Below the pieces are notes generated by a model. The model had not been told where the DNA came from, made no database searches, and saw nothing but the letters and a program-made list of their open reading frames with translations. A stretch of 64,000 nucleotides of DNA. It comes from Acheta domesticus. Taxonomy: Eukaryota; Arthropoda; Insecta; Orthoptera; Gryllidae. Shown piece after piece: positions 38,106-49,737 of the stretch. Location of the stretch: NCBI GenBank assembly GCA_031308135.1, contig JAHLJT010009419.1, positions 39,425,221-39,489,220 of the forward strand. The letters are read 5' to 3'. Position 1 is the stretch's first letter. Every line of letters starts with the position of its first letter. The position numbers were made by a program, and so were the translations under genes.

Positions 38106-40539
38106 TATCCTTTATGAGAGAACGTAAGAGCCTTATGCCTTATGCTCTCTTCTTTCCTGAGCTGATGACTACAGTTTATCTTTCACTGCATGACGGATGG
38201 CGGTGTGCTCTTGAGAGGGGGGGTGATGATCATGATAATTATTAAGAAGGATGGTGATGGGATGGTGTTCATGTGGGATACGTGGTGATGTGAAAATCCG
38301 ACCAAAACGAAGAGTACTTTACGTGGGATACGAGTCCTCAGCCTTCCACGCGCGGACGATGCTCTAAGTCTCAGGTCCACCAGAGGGGACAGTAACAAGC
38401 AGATATTGAACATAATACAAATTGCAAAATATTTATAATGGCCTCTGTGAATTCTGCAACACACCGAGATTTTAATGCTTCGTTGCATGCACCCCAATAT
38501 TCCGGTGTTTAAATGAGTCACAGCGGCCTGCACACGCACGAGTGCGGACCTATACGGCGTTGTATAACATTCTTTTTCATAGATCCTTAAAGAATAAAAT
38601 TGAAGCATCAGTTCAGGTTATAGCCGCTTTAACGCGTCCAACAAAATATATAGTGCGTTTGTGTGTGTTTCTTCTCGATTTATGTCCTGACATTTGTAAA
38701 GGTATTCGATTTTCTCTTTTGTCGTTTGTCGTATTGTTGGTGCAATTACGGTGAGTCATTGGTCAAATCTAGAACATCCCATACATAATGTATTTCGTAG
38801 ATAATATTTCCAATGCACCAGGCTAATTATAAAATATAATAGTATCAAACCCTCAGTTCAATACACGTGAGTTAGATCTAAACGTATTTTAAGTTGTAAT
38901 TGTGAATGGAAATGTATTTTATCGCAATCTCTTTTATCTCAAAGCAATTTGTGACGGCAAATAACATTTTTGACTCTTTGATGTAAAATTGGATTGTTGT
39001 GAACTTTTCAGTCAATGTTTTAATTAAAGGTCCCCTGTGGTTGATAAACCAGTGATTGAAAATGCGCTCATCTCTACCGAACATATTACAGTCATTTGTT
39101 CATGAAACGGTGCGTTCAGCCTTCGTATAAAATGCATAACTTTAGATATACACAAATAAGAGACGATATGCAAGAAGTAATTACAAAGATCAATATATAT
39201 TTCAATTTTTCGAGAAATTAAGTAATTCATCCATATTAAAACATTATTAATCCATACTAAAACGGCTGCGTTTTAGAGAAAATTGCATTTATAGGCGTAC
39301 GACGAAGAGACATCTTAGTGGAAAGCAACATATTCCGTACATCCAAGTTAATATAGTTCCACAGTGAGTTCTCACCGCGGAAGCACTCGTCTACAACAGT
39401 TAAAAAATCATCATAAATTCGTTGCATCACTTAAGGATATTAGGGGGAAATTAGGGAAATATGGATGTATAAATAGTCACAGTTACGATTCATCAATGAC
39501 TAAATGTGTTTGAAAAGTCTGACAAACCATATCAAATAAAGGTTATAGTAGGGACCTGTGCAAACATTCCGCAGGTTGTAAATCATCACTTGAAAGTGAA
39601 AATACTCTTGATGTTTACGTTATTAACTGTATTACATCACATATTGTCCTGATTCCGTGGGTGAGTAAGCATATTAATAATGATAAGCGTTTATTAACAA
39701 ATAGACTTATTGTTAGGCGCCAAAATTAAATTGAAAGAATATCAGAGAATTGATTTCATTCAATAATTCATAATATCACATAAATGTCGATTTCTGCAAG
39801 TTTGTGACTTCCCCTCCTATTGTAAGGACTACAGGTTCTAGATATTCCTAGCTCTTTAGCATGGGTCCAACCCTCTGAAAATGTCCGAAAAGTCAAATTT
39901 TGTAGGCTGCAATCCAAAAAACGTGACTTTGGCTCGATGAGACTCGAATACCGGATTTATTGATCTGAAAGGCGCGATTTGTAGTTATTTTTTAACGTAA
40001 TCTGCTTTACAGTGCAACGAATATTGCGGGATGGAAATGCGCCTGTTGACGTTCTCATAGCATAATCTACAAAAGTCTACGTTTTCGTCTTAATTTTATT
40101 TGATACACCCCTCGGAAGTAAATCTCTATCAAGAAACTGTACATTTACGGTTTTGAATTGATGGCGTCTTACAAATAATTTAAATCGTTAACTTTCATGA
40201 GTGAGTTGTGTTTAAAAGGAATAATACACTGCTAACAACCGATCGTTGACTCACAATAAAAACAACTGCTCTAAATAATGTCATTTTGCAGTATAACTGT
40301 CGCACCCGAAGCGGGACCGTTAAGTTCGCGGCCAAAAACGTTTTTTACTCTGTATACCAGCTATCTTGTAAAAAAAATTAAGGAAATGTTTACTAATAAA
40401 AGTAACCGTTTTTCTAGACCTATTTCTTAACTTAACGAAAAAATAACCTTTTGGTCACGTTTCCATTTTTTATGCCCCACGATACAGAAAAGAGCGACTA
40501 GTCAACCGAGTGGAAAAGCCACTTTGCAGCCTCTGGTAG

Positions 40540-40640
40540 CCATCACTGCGTATGCCACACATCGCCGCTCACCTCGCGCGGGATAACGCGGGGGTGAGAC
40601 ACTGAAGGGAGGGCTTGAGCGCGGGGGCGGGGGCGGAGGG
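40540..40640. other. CpG-rich patch in intron 1
   Basis: A short CpG-rich stretch (catcgccgctcacctcgcgc and gagcgcgggggcgggggcgg). No gene recognised. Confidence 0.3.
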
Positions 40641-42719
40641 ATGAAGAGGAATGTGTGGAGCGGGGACGCTCACAAAACAAGTGACGCACTGCGACATTCA
40701 TTACCTCTGCGGTTATATCTGCTTGTTTGCGTAAAGCTCGTTCCGTGTATCGGATGAAGCGCGCTCGCATTCATTTACGCACGCTGCTGAAACAAAAAAT
40801 TTAAAATTCCTCCTGCCGTGTAACAAAATTCCCTTCGCGTTGCCCTGCGGGGTCGTTGGTTGGTCCCTTTGGGGGTCATCGCTTGTCAGATAACGTGTGT
40901 GTGTTGCCATTTGCGAAGTAGCGAGGGCGTTGACAAATGGAACGTGAAAATGCCACCTAAAAACTGCTTGTGTGGCAAGACCTCGGTTCCCCTTTGTAAA
41001 ACCAATAGTGAGGTGGTTGCTACCAAGATGCTACGGAGGCGAGGCTGATGACTGTAAAGACGTTTCACTCAGTGTGACTCGGGTGACAGGATGAATGGCA
41101 GGTGCAGGAAAGTGTAAGCTTTTTTAACCCTCGAATACACAAGGGATATTCACATTTTTTAATGCTGATTTAAAGCGACTGTGAACAATTCTTTGACATT
41201 TATCTATGCACCCTCATTCATAAGGCGTGATTTATATAGCATATAACTTACTTATTCTGCATCGTACTCCAAAAAAGGTTGTAATATGATAAAAATCATT
41301 GTTGCGGCACTGATTTTTTTTGTCCAATCCGTAGTTTCATATTTCCCCGAGAGACCTGAAGAGTTCTTTGATTCAGTGTTCCCTTGCATAAAAGTGGAGC
41401 CATTTTATCTTTATATTCAAAATGTTTGCATTATTCGTTTCCTCTTTGTGGGGTAAACAACACACATTTTGTGATTCAAACCATGATCATTTATCGGTTC
41501 CAGTCCCAGAATGAGAATTTATTTTTCTTTTGTCTTTTCACGTCCAAACAAAATATGAGTATTTGTAATAATGAAATATTGTTCCAGAATTAAATTCACC
41601 TTATCATACTCGACAATGTTCAAAAGGAAGAGATTCATTGTGTTTTCTCTTTCAAGAAAATCTCGTTTTTCAAATTTTCTTTAACCTTTTCGCATGCGAA
41701 TGTTGAAAAGGATTAACATTCTGCGTAGTAATCGAATTGTTATACTCCTACATACGTAGAGTGATCACTTATGGTTTCAACTTGAAAATAAATCACACTT
41801 CCTTAACGTTGGTAATGAAAATACTCCAAGGAAGCCATAATATAATATGCTTGAACTTTTTATAAATCTTGGCCTCAAGTTTATTGTTCGTGTTGATGAA
41901 CTCATTTCCTGTGACAAATACTTGTGTACTATTATTTAGAACGTATTCAGAATTTGTAACGGAACTATCCGAATGTGGTTGGAGAGAGCTTGGGGAATTA
42001 TTAAAAAAATTACGTTTTACAAACTGTAATTACATAATAACATAAATGTTATGATAATCCTAATATTATATGCCACTGTCAGAAATAAAAAAATGTACTC
42101 AAATGTGCGTACAGGTCTTCTACTCCTAAACCAGTAAATTGAATAATAAACAAAGATCTCAAAACAACACATCAGAGTCAACAATGGATGGATGGATGGA
42201 AGCATCCATCCAGAGCAAATAATGAACAAGCAACAGTTAAAACATCCTGTCTGTTCATGTCAGGATATAGATTCACCAACGGGGGTCACAAGCTCTTGTT
42301 CAATAGCATCACTGAAAGGCTTATGGTGCCATTGAAAGAAATATGAAACTTCTAAATTGTAATCATAACACATTCCACAGGATGTTCTCGTGATTGTACG
42401 TGTAATAATTACGAATATCAAAAATTCTGTATATCCAGAAAACATTCTGAAAATTTTGGCAAGATAAATTAAGGAATAGTCTGATGAAGAATTCTCCCTT
42501 TCATAAACAGCAGGGATGAGAAAATTATGTAAAACGATCTAAACTTTGCAGGGAACGAGAGAAATAGGCTCGGCGGTTCTTGTTATCGAAACCATCACAT
42601 GGCTGGAACAACCTGTAGCATTATTTACTTTGTTAAGTAATAATAATTACAGTACAAACAGGGGTCGAGAGCCAACAAGATAAACAAAGGCGGGGTCGGA
42701 AGGGTAGGGACCAAGAGTC

Positions 42720-43033
42720 ATGGCCCACACTGCCTCTTCCCCTCTCCCCCTCTCCCCTCTCCCCCTCTTCCCTCTCCACCCTCTTCCCTCTCCACCCTCT
42801 CCCCCACTCCCCTCTCCCCCTCTCCCCCTCTCCCCTCTTCCCCTCTCCCACCCTCACCGTCCCTCACCACAATGCCCTTCTAGCTTCCCACGCCACGGTA
42901 GCCTTTTCTCCAGCCAGACGCACGGAGTGGGTGCCAGAGAATTTCTGCAAATAATCAGTTATAATATTAAAACTCAATGTTATATGTTCTCAAATACAAA
43001 AAGTAGTTTTTATTATGACTCCCACTCACAGAA

Positions 43034-43062
<29 letters not shown>
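42720..43062. repeat. C/T-rich tract and CA microsatellite
   Basis: CCCCTCTCC-type repeats at about 42733-42865, and a (CA)n run of about 14 units at about 43034-43060. Confidence 0.85.
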
Positions 43063-43065
<3 letters not shown>

Positions 43066-43469
43066 AACACTGCATGGGCACTATACTAAAATGATTTAAA
43101 TTTGCCATTTAATAGGTGTTCAGGAAAAGGTTAGCAAAATAAACTTTTTTTGTGTAAAACAGCATAACTTAAACGAAATTGTCAAACTCATAATCAATGA
43201 TTGTCAAAATTATTTTATTTATTTCGATCAGAGACCTTCATTGCGCTGAAATTGAATAAATTAAATTGAAATGGTATTATTTTTTGTTAGATAAAGATTT
43301 AAACGTTTCCCTTATATTCAAATATCATTTTCCTTTAAACCTTCCGCTCCCTCGCTTTGTCACTCATATTTCTCTGTCGGAGTCTTCCTCAACATTGCGC
43401 CTTGCAACACGTCCACCCACTGCTTTCATTGACCTTTGTCGTCGTTTTCACGGTCACCTCACCGGCACA

Positions 43470-43700
43470 GCTGTAATGTCTCCCTTACTCTCTCCCCAGT
43501 CTCCCTCCCAGCCACTGCTTCCCATCCTTCGCAATGGACCGTCGTCCCCTCTCCCTTTCCCATTCACCAGCGCGCCCCGCGGCGCCGCCCGTAATGAAAA
43601 CTTCGTTGCGATCACAGAACGCGCCGCTCGTTTGCAAGTCAAGTGGCTGCAGGAGGGGACGGCCTTCGACGTGAACAGTAGCTGGAAACCCGATTCTCAC
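43470..43700. other. CpG-rich island in intron 1
   Basis: GC-rich patch with cccgtaatgaaaacttcgtt in a cgcgcc context. No coding family recognised in any frame. Confidence 0.35.
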
Positions 43701-43784
43701 CGGTTCAATTGAATCAAACATAAATTTTATCTAATCAGTTTATAACTTTCCCGTATACGTTCGTACACACGGAGTGATATACGT

Positions 43785-45255
43785 AGTATAGGGAAAGTTA
43801 TGTAATGCTGCGTGAAAAAATGGCCAATTTTCGCCAGAAAAAATGCATTGCCCGGCGCTGATAACGAAAAAGTGGATAAAAAGCAGTTGCTAAATTAAGA
43901 AAAAATCTCCTAACACGTGGTGTAGCCAGAACACCTCTTTTGTGAGTCCTTGATACCGAAAAACAAATTGAAAGGAAAACGTCCGTCTGTCCGTCTGTGA
44001 ACACTTCTAGCGCCTAAACTATACGTACGATTTCTTCCAAAATGGATATTCCCCGGTCGATCTGGTTCTAATCAAAGCTTTGAGATTTTGAAAAAGATTG
44101 TGTAAAATTTGGGGGGTACTTTACATGAAGCCCCCCGGACATTTTCGAACTTTTCTCAAAATCGGCTCCAATTTTTTTCTTTAAATCTCTTGGAAGAATA
44201 GAGTAAAATACACTTATTAAGGTGGCAATGGTGCAATTTTCACGGATAACTCTGAATTGTCGAAAATTGTGAAAGTTTGAAAGTTTTTGGCGTCTTTCTC
44301 CAAAATTAGTTCTTTGTTTAAGGTCATGTACATTTTTTTGAAAATGTTAGTCGTTTTCGCGGAATATTGCGTGCAATATTTGCAATTTTAAAAAATTACA
44401 AAAAACAGATTTTCTCAAAAACAGCTCCAAATTTTTTCTTTTAAATTTTGCTGGCGATAGTGCTAAATGTACTCTATGAAATGACATAAATGCTATGTTG
44501 CTCTATTCTTTTGTTTTTTCAAAAATTACAAAAATTATTTTTTTACTTGTCTACCACGTCGTTAATATATACATTAGCGCTGATTTGTTAACATTATTTA
44601 AAGCACATGTACTCATAAATACGATAATGTCAAGTGAAGTTTCTCGAGAACTGAACTGTTTCTGTGAAAACTAGCTCAAAAGTTCTCATTTTCAGAGACG
44701 CTTAAACATCATTTTCTCATATATGGTTAAAAACAATTTCTTCAAACTGTTCGATCGGATAGTGATAAATGCACTCTTTGATATGACGTAAGGTTTATTT
44801 TGAGGTATTTTTTGTTGTTTCAAAAATTACTTAAATGTAATTTTTTTGAAAGATCTCTCACATCTTTAATATGCACATTACCAGCAATTTGTAAACATTA
44901 TTATATATGTGAGTGTATGTGCTTCAAATGACTTCAAATGAAGTATTTTGAATTTTCTATGAAAACGAGCTTCAAATTTCACATTTTTAGTAGCGCTAAA
45001 ACGCCAATTTTTCTTAAAACGGCACAAGAGTTTTAAGAGAAAATTGCCATTTAGGACTGGGTTTTTGTGTTCTTTAATATTCCAAAATGAATATTTCCGT
45101 TCTACCATTAGGAAAACGAAAAATTAAAAAAATGTAGTTTGTGCGGTAATAGATGGCAGCTGGCAAGAGTATGTGTCAATTCCGAATAGACCCAAGGAAG
45201 TAGAAAACTAATACGGGGAAGTATGTGCCATTCTGTAGCACCACTAGTTTTTTTT
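43785..45255 (-). repeat. Satellite-like dispersed repeat, longest copy with internal ~300-bp repetition
   Basis: Its left end gttatgtaatgctgcgtgaaaa matches 1120 and, inverted, 30374. The right end (gatggcagctggcaagagtatgtg...gtgccattctgtagcaccactag) is the reverse complement of 26240-26370. Internal blocks, agctccaa(t)tttttctt then gatagtgctaaatgtactct / gatagtgataaatgcactct, recur at about 44166, 44430 and 44755, spaced near 260-330 bp. Contains gtccgtctgtccgtctgt at about 43981-43999. Confidence 0.75.
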
Positions 45256-47548
45256 TAAAGAATTGATGTGCTGGGAAGGCATATGTTATCGAAGTTCTGC
45301 TGCCAAATTGTCTCACCTCTGCCGTTGTGCGTTCTCCTCGGAATGAAACGTATGTTAATGATGATGATGACGATGATGTTGATAGCGATGTGAGTAATAA
45401 TGCTAAAAGTTGTGTAAGAGATTAATTAAAAGGTAGAGGAGACGGGAGATCACCAATAAAACCTGCTGCAAACCCTATTTGCGTACCACACATTCCGTGT
45501 GAAGTTACCAGGATTTAATGTTCGGTATCCGTAGAAGAGAACAAACACGACCGTGCCCACGTTACGATGGCCTCTTTAGATAATAATCTTAATGGAATAA
45601 ATAACAACCGTATTCCCCTTTAACTGTTACTGACAATGGATGTTTTGCAGACGTGCTAAAGTCATTGATTCATAGATAAACGACATATTTGAGCGCATTT
45701 TAAATTTTAGCAAATAAAAATAAATGGTAATTTCAGTTTTTAACAGCCTTTGTAAGGAATTACATCACTATTATTATGGTGTAATACTAAGTGAATATAA
45801 TATGGCTCACTATTCAGTCTTGTGATTGAAAAATCATCTACAACAAAATATTAATGTTTTTCGAAGTAATTTTAATGAATGACGATGGTTATTACTGCTG
45901 TTATTTTTGTTATTATTTGTGCATTGAAAGTAATGGAAAATATGTAATAAATATACATATTCTAACAGAACGAGAAAGGTTGGAATTTTAAAACCTGTAC
46001 TAGAGACACTGTTCTTCAGGTTTTGTCTTTCTGGTTCCTTCGTTAGACTGCAAACGCACATGTGAAAAATATTTTTAAAATCGTACAGTGTTGCAGCAAA
46101 TACAGCAATTAAGTGTAGAGAAAGTGTTCAAGGACAGGGAATCAAGAAACAATTGAAACTTCTCTCCCTTCAGATTCTCAGCCAGCAAAATGGAAATGTT
46201 CTTTCAATATGCTTGATAAAGGAAACGATTATAAATCTCACAAATTTACTCTGAAGGTAATGAATGTAAAACAAGTTGTATTATAATTTATGCAAAACAT
46301 ACTTTTTTTAGACTATGTTTTTCAATTATCTTGTGCCATCCAAAAACATCAGCACACAAAAATATGATTTATTCAGTTATGAGGGTTTCGGATAGACGTA
46401 ATATGGAAGAATCCTCGGGTTCAGGCGATGAAATTTTACTCGACGAATTTCTTTATCCATACGAGTCATTGTTTTATTGCTTTTCTTCTTATTTCCTTTT
46501 TCAATGCAATTAAATCAATCGGAAAAAATAAAATTCAGCAGGAGTTTGTCAGCGTTTAAGCTCCATAGCAAGGTCCATCCATAGTAGATGAGGTGCCAGG
46601 AAGGGCGGGAGATGCCACTAAAGGCGCAGTGTGACAACTCGAATTTAATATTATTGGCCTTTTATTTCCTAATAATATTAATTGTAAATGAACTGTAATT
46701 ATGTTTTCAGCTAAACGAACAAATGTTAATAGAGGAACAGCATTTCTTATGGTTTCAATATTACTATGTACAAGCGTACCCGTGCGAGAACTCTCGCATG
46801 CTATACTACACCCTCTTCCTTATTTTTTCATTTCCATATTAACTCTGTAATATAGATTTTTCTTCAAGACCCTCTTATCATCCGTCACTTGTTCTATATG
46901 TCACCTTATAATTTATATATATGTAATAAACCTTTGTCAATACAAACTATTCTTATTTAACTTTATTATCGAGCAAAGAGGTACACGCGTGTAATTCAGT
47001 CGCATAGAATATCAAGTAATTAATAATTTCACATACAGTTGCAGGTTCTACGGGCTCTGAATAGGTGAGGTAGTATCGAGAAGCATCGAATCAGCAAAAA
47101 TGTATTAGAATGGCAAAGATCTTATCCGATAGATAACGGTGTGGGAAACGTTTCCTTGAGGCCTATGGCCTCACGATGTAGATTCAAAAATCGTAATGTG
47201 CGTTGCGGGTTACATTTTACATGAATATTTAGATGCGTTTTTTTAAAATAAATACTTCGTATTTTTAAAGTCAAAGTTCAAATCCTCACGTCTCCCTGAA
47301 ATTCTCTTTCTTTAGAGACCTCATTTATAAAGATTGGTTGCATGTGAGAGTCGCAAGAGAAAGTATACTACTGAAGTAATGTAGGACACGATTAGATTTG
47401 GAGTGGTTCCTTAAGGAACCAGATGAGCCAATAAATGACGTATAATATTATTTCATGACTTTTGTACTAGATATAATAATCGTAGCGGATGCAATAATGA
47501 GAGAACGTGTAAGTGGCTTTGGCTGAGAGCGTGCGCTTGGTGTTGCAG

Positions 47549-47641
47549 GGGCTGCGGCGGCATCCCGCCTCTACGTGGAGGCCATCGGGAAGCTGGCGCG
47601 CCAGGCTCAGCAGGGCGCGTGGGGCAGTTCCTCCGACATCG
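47549..47641 (+). CDS. IRSp53: IRSp53 exon 2, I-BAR domain
   Basis: The acceptor is ttgcag and the donor is G|gtaagtgcg. Phase is 1 in and 1 out. The split glycine codon joins exon 1 as HG, then AAAASRLYVEAIGKLARQAQ followed by QGAWGSSSDI. The human equivalent is the GVTYAAKGYFDALVKMGELA stretch. The exon is GC-rich while the surrounding intron is AT- and pyrimidine-rich. Confidence 0.93.
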
Positions 47642-49038
47642 GTAAGTGCGCCCCGCCCCCTGCCGACCCCTTCCATTACATTCCACTCTACTCCTCCTTT
47701 AACTCTTCTCCAACCACTAGCTCCCCATTCCTTGTCTACTCCCTTTACTATTCTTCTATGCTTCCCTCAGTAATACGTACCACCTTTTCTCTTTCTCATC
47801 GCCTCGCCACATAAACATCCCACAGCTTTTCCGATCTTACTTCCCTTCCCACCCTTCCGACCTTTCTTATACGTTCCCCTCCTCTGCATCAACTTCCCCT
47901 TCTATTCTCCCTAGCTTCCGCCCCTTCCCTCTAGTCTTCTCCTAACCACTCTTTTCCTCTCTCCCTTTCTCCTTTAACTCTCCTCCAATGACATTTCCAT
48001 TCATTCTTTGCTTCCCTTCCCTTCTTCTCTCTTTGCTTCCCTTCCCTTTCCTCATCCTCCTCGTCTATTTCTCTACTCTTCTACGCTTTGCCCCACCATC
48101 CTTGCCCACCTCATCAACCATGCCACTCTTTCTCTCCGTCACCGACCCGCCACAGAAACATCCCTATGTTAACAGCTTTTCCTGTCTTACTTCCTCTTCC
48201 ACCCATCCTACCTTGCATTTTTTTCTGACTCTCCGTGCCTTACATTTTCAATTCCCATTCTTGCTGTCCCACTTTGTTCCCTTGCCACTGCTTTTATCTG
48301 TTCTCCACCCGCATCCTACCCGTTTATGCAGACCAAGTTATCTAAAAGCGTAGTTATCTCTTGCCTTACTTCATTTAATAATATAAGCTACGAAAGCACT
48401 GTAATGATAAAATTTTCCCCGTTGCAACCAAAAATAATGATAAAATATCTTTTATTAATTTCTTATATTTATGTCTTATATTAACGTGTAATTTGTAGCA
48501 CTATTTTGTAACACAGCGCTAGCGCGTATAGAAATATGTTTGCAAAATTCTGAATTCAATTTATCATTAAATTACAGCTATACAATAATGATTACACGTG
48601 CTTGATTTCTTTATCTCTGTTGATTAATAACAATTCAATTCAGTGTTTATAATCGCTCCATACCGGTTATATGGATAGTAATCGGTCCAAATTAATAATG
48701 ATTACGTGGGCGCCAAAATGAGTGTCATATTTGTTCATTTCAAATATAATAAAACATATTTTATACTTTTAAAGTTTGTTAGAATATTTTGTTTCTTCTT
48801 TGTTTTATCCATATCGACTAAAACAAGGGAGAGGATTATCTCTGCTTGCCACATACAAGAAACGTAATGATAATTTCACACTGGCGGAGTGACTTTGTTT
48901 TGCTCGTCAGTCGTTGAAAACTACCGAACCAATTTTATTCTTTCTGCAAATGTTTATAGTTTCTATGAACATCCGAATGATAATTCTATTTTTTTTATTT
49001 TCTTGTGTAGCTAATGCATTTCATCTCGTGCTTCGCAG
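47642..49038 (+). repeat. Intron 2 with long C/T-rich tract
   Basis: From the donor to about 48340 the + strand is strongly pyrimidine-rich and composed of irregular CTTCC, TCTCC and CTTTCC runs. Translations of this tract are low-complexity Ser/Pro/Leu and I do not regard them as genes. The rest is AT-rich, with nothing else recognised before the exon 3 acceptor. Confidence 0.7.
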
Positions 49039-49099
49039 GTTCAGCGCTGGCCCAAGTGGTCGAAGTTTACAAGGAGATCCAAATCAACAAATGAATATT
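49039..49099 (+). CDS. IRSp53: IRSp53 exon 3, I-BAR domain, with apparent 1-base deletion
   Basis: The acceptor is cttcgcag and the donor is ATT|gtaagacc. In phase from exon 2 the exon reads GSALAQVVEVYKEIQ, then would read INK and stop (TGA at 49092-49094). The last part in the other frame reads NQQMNI, and the next exon continues in that frame with LKAFYVDLL. Human BAIAP2 has QIQNQLEEMLKSFHNELL here. One extra A in the AAA at 49081-49083 would give EIQNQQMNILKAFY and restore the expected 62-nt exon. As given, the exon is 61 nt and frameshifted. A sequencing or assembly indel in a short A run is the simplest explanation; a true disrupting allele is possible. Confidence 0.88.
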
Positions 49100-49665
49100 G
49101 TAAGACCTTTCAGCGATTTCGGTTTTGATGATTGATTCTAAATTTTTGCAGCAATCTGCAAAGAAAGCTGAATACTATTACTCTAAGAAGACATATCAAA
49201 TGGAAAATAATGTGATATTTTGCAATAGTTTTTATTACATCAACCCATAGAACACTTTAATTATATTCTCAACCATTCAGTATAAGTTTAATAAATCTAT
49301 GAGTTGGTCACCCAGAATTTATTGCAGTTAGTACGGTTGTCTATTAAATTTTCTTTGAATTATATTTTAATCCATGGTGACATTGAATTTGCGTTAAATT
49401 TTAATACTCTAATGTTAACATTATTTTGTAAAAATTTGCAAAAGTAACAGAAATTTGTAATGATATAATACACATATTAATATTTCTGAAAATACTGTGA
49501 GTTGAAGACAAAAAAACCTTGGCACAAATATTTCCCAATTTGCTTTTAAGATACACTGATATACATACATTACGTTTAATACATTAATATTGTTAATAAT
49601 TAATGCATATTAATTGAGAATATTGTTGTTAAGAAGCCTTACTGCGGGCGATATATTTTTTTCAG
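49100..49665 (+). other. IRSp53 intron 3
   Basis: A short AT-rich intron between exons 3 and 4, ending in a T-rich tract and ttcag. I saw no repeat or RNA gene in it. Confidence 0.8.
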
Positions 49666-49737
49666 CTAAAAGCATTTTATGTGGATCTTCTCGTACCTCT
49701 GGAAACGAATCTAGAAAAGGACACCAAAGTTGTACAG
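49666..49737 (+). CDS. IRSp53: IRSp53 exon 4, I-BAR domain
   Basis: The acceptor is tttttttcag and the donor is CAG|gtaagtacgg. Phase is 0 in and 0 out, 24 codons. It encodes LKAFYVDLLVPLETNLEKDT followed by KVVQ, matching the human LKSFHNELLTQLEQKVELDS helix. The exon is AT-rich, unlike exons 5 and 7-12. Confidence 0.94.

Larger units (their letters stand above)
8557..47548 (+). other. IRSp53 intron 1, about 39 kb
   Basis: This is a very long phase 1 intron between the first and second visible I-BAR exons. It is mostly AT-rich DNA with transposon and satellite remnants, listed separately, interrupted by several short CpG-rich islands. I looked for further coding exons on both strands and saw no reading frame with a recognisable family. 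The long frames inside it are explained by tandem repeats. Stretches where I see nothing beyond AT-rich sequence include 8560-9900, 12370-13080, 13500-14900, 16470-18000, 20600-22380, 24000-26100, 27450-29600, 32350-35050, 38120-40500, 41080-42700 and 45300-47500. Confidence 0.85.

Noticed and set aside
47988..48353. 121-residue Leu/Ser/Pro-rich frame
   Set aside because: Lies in the C/T-rich tract of intron 2; explained by base composition.
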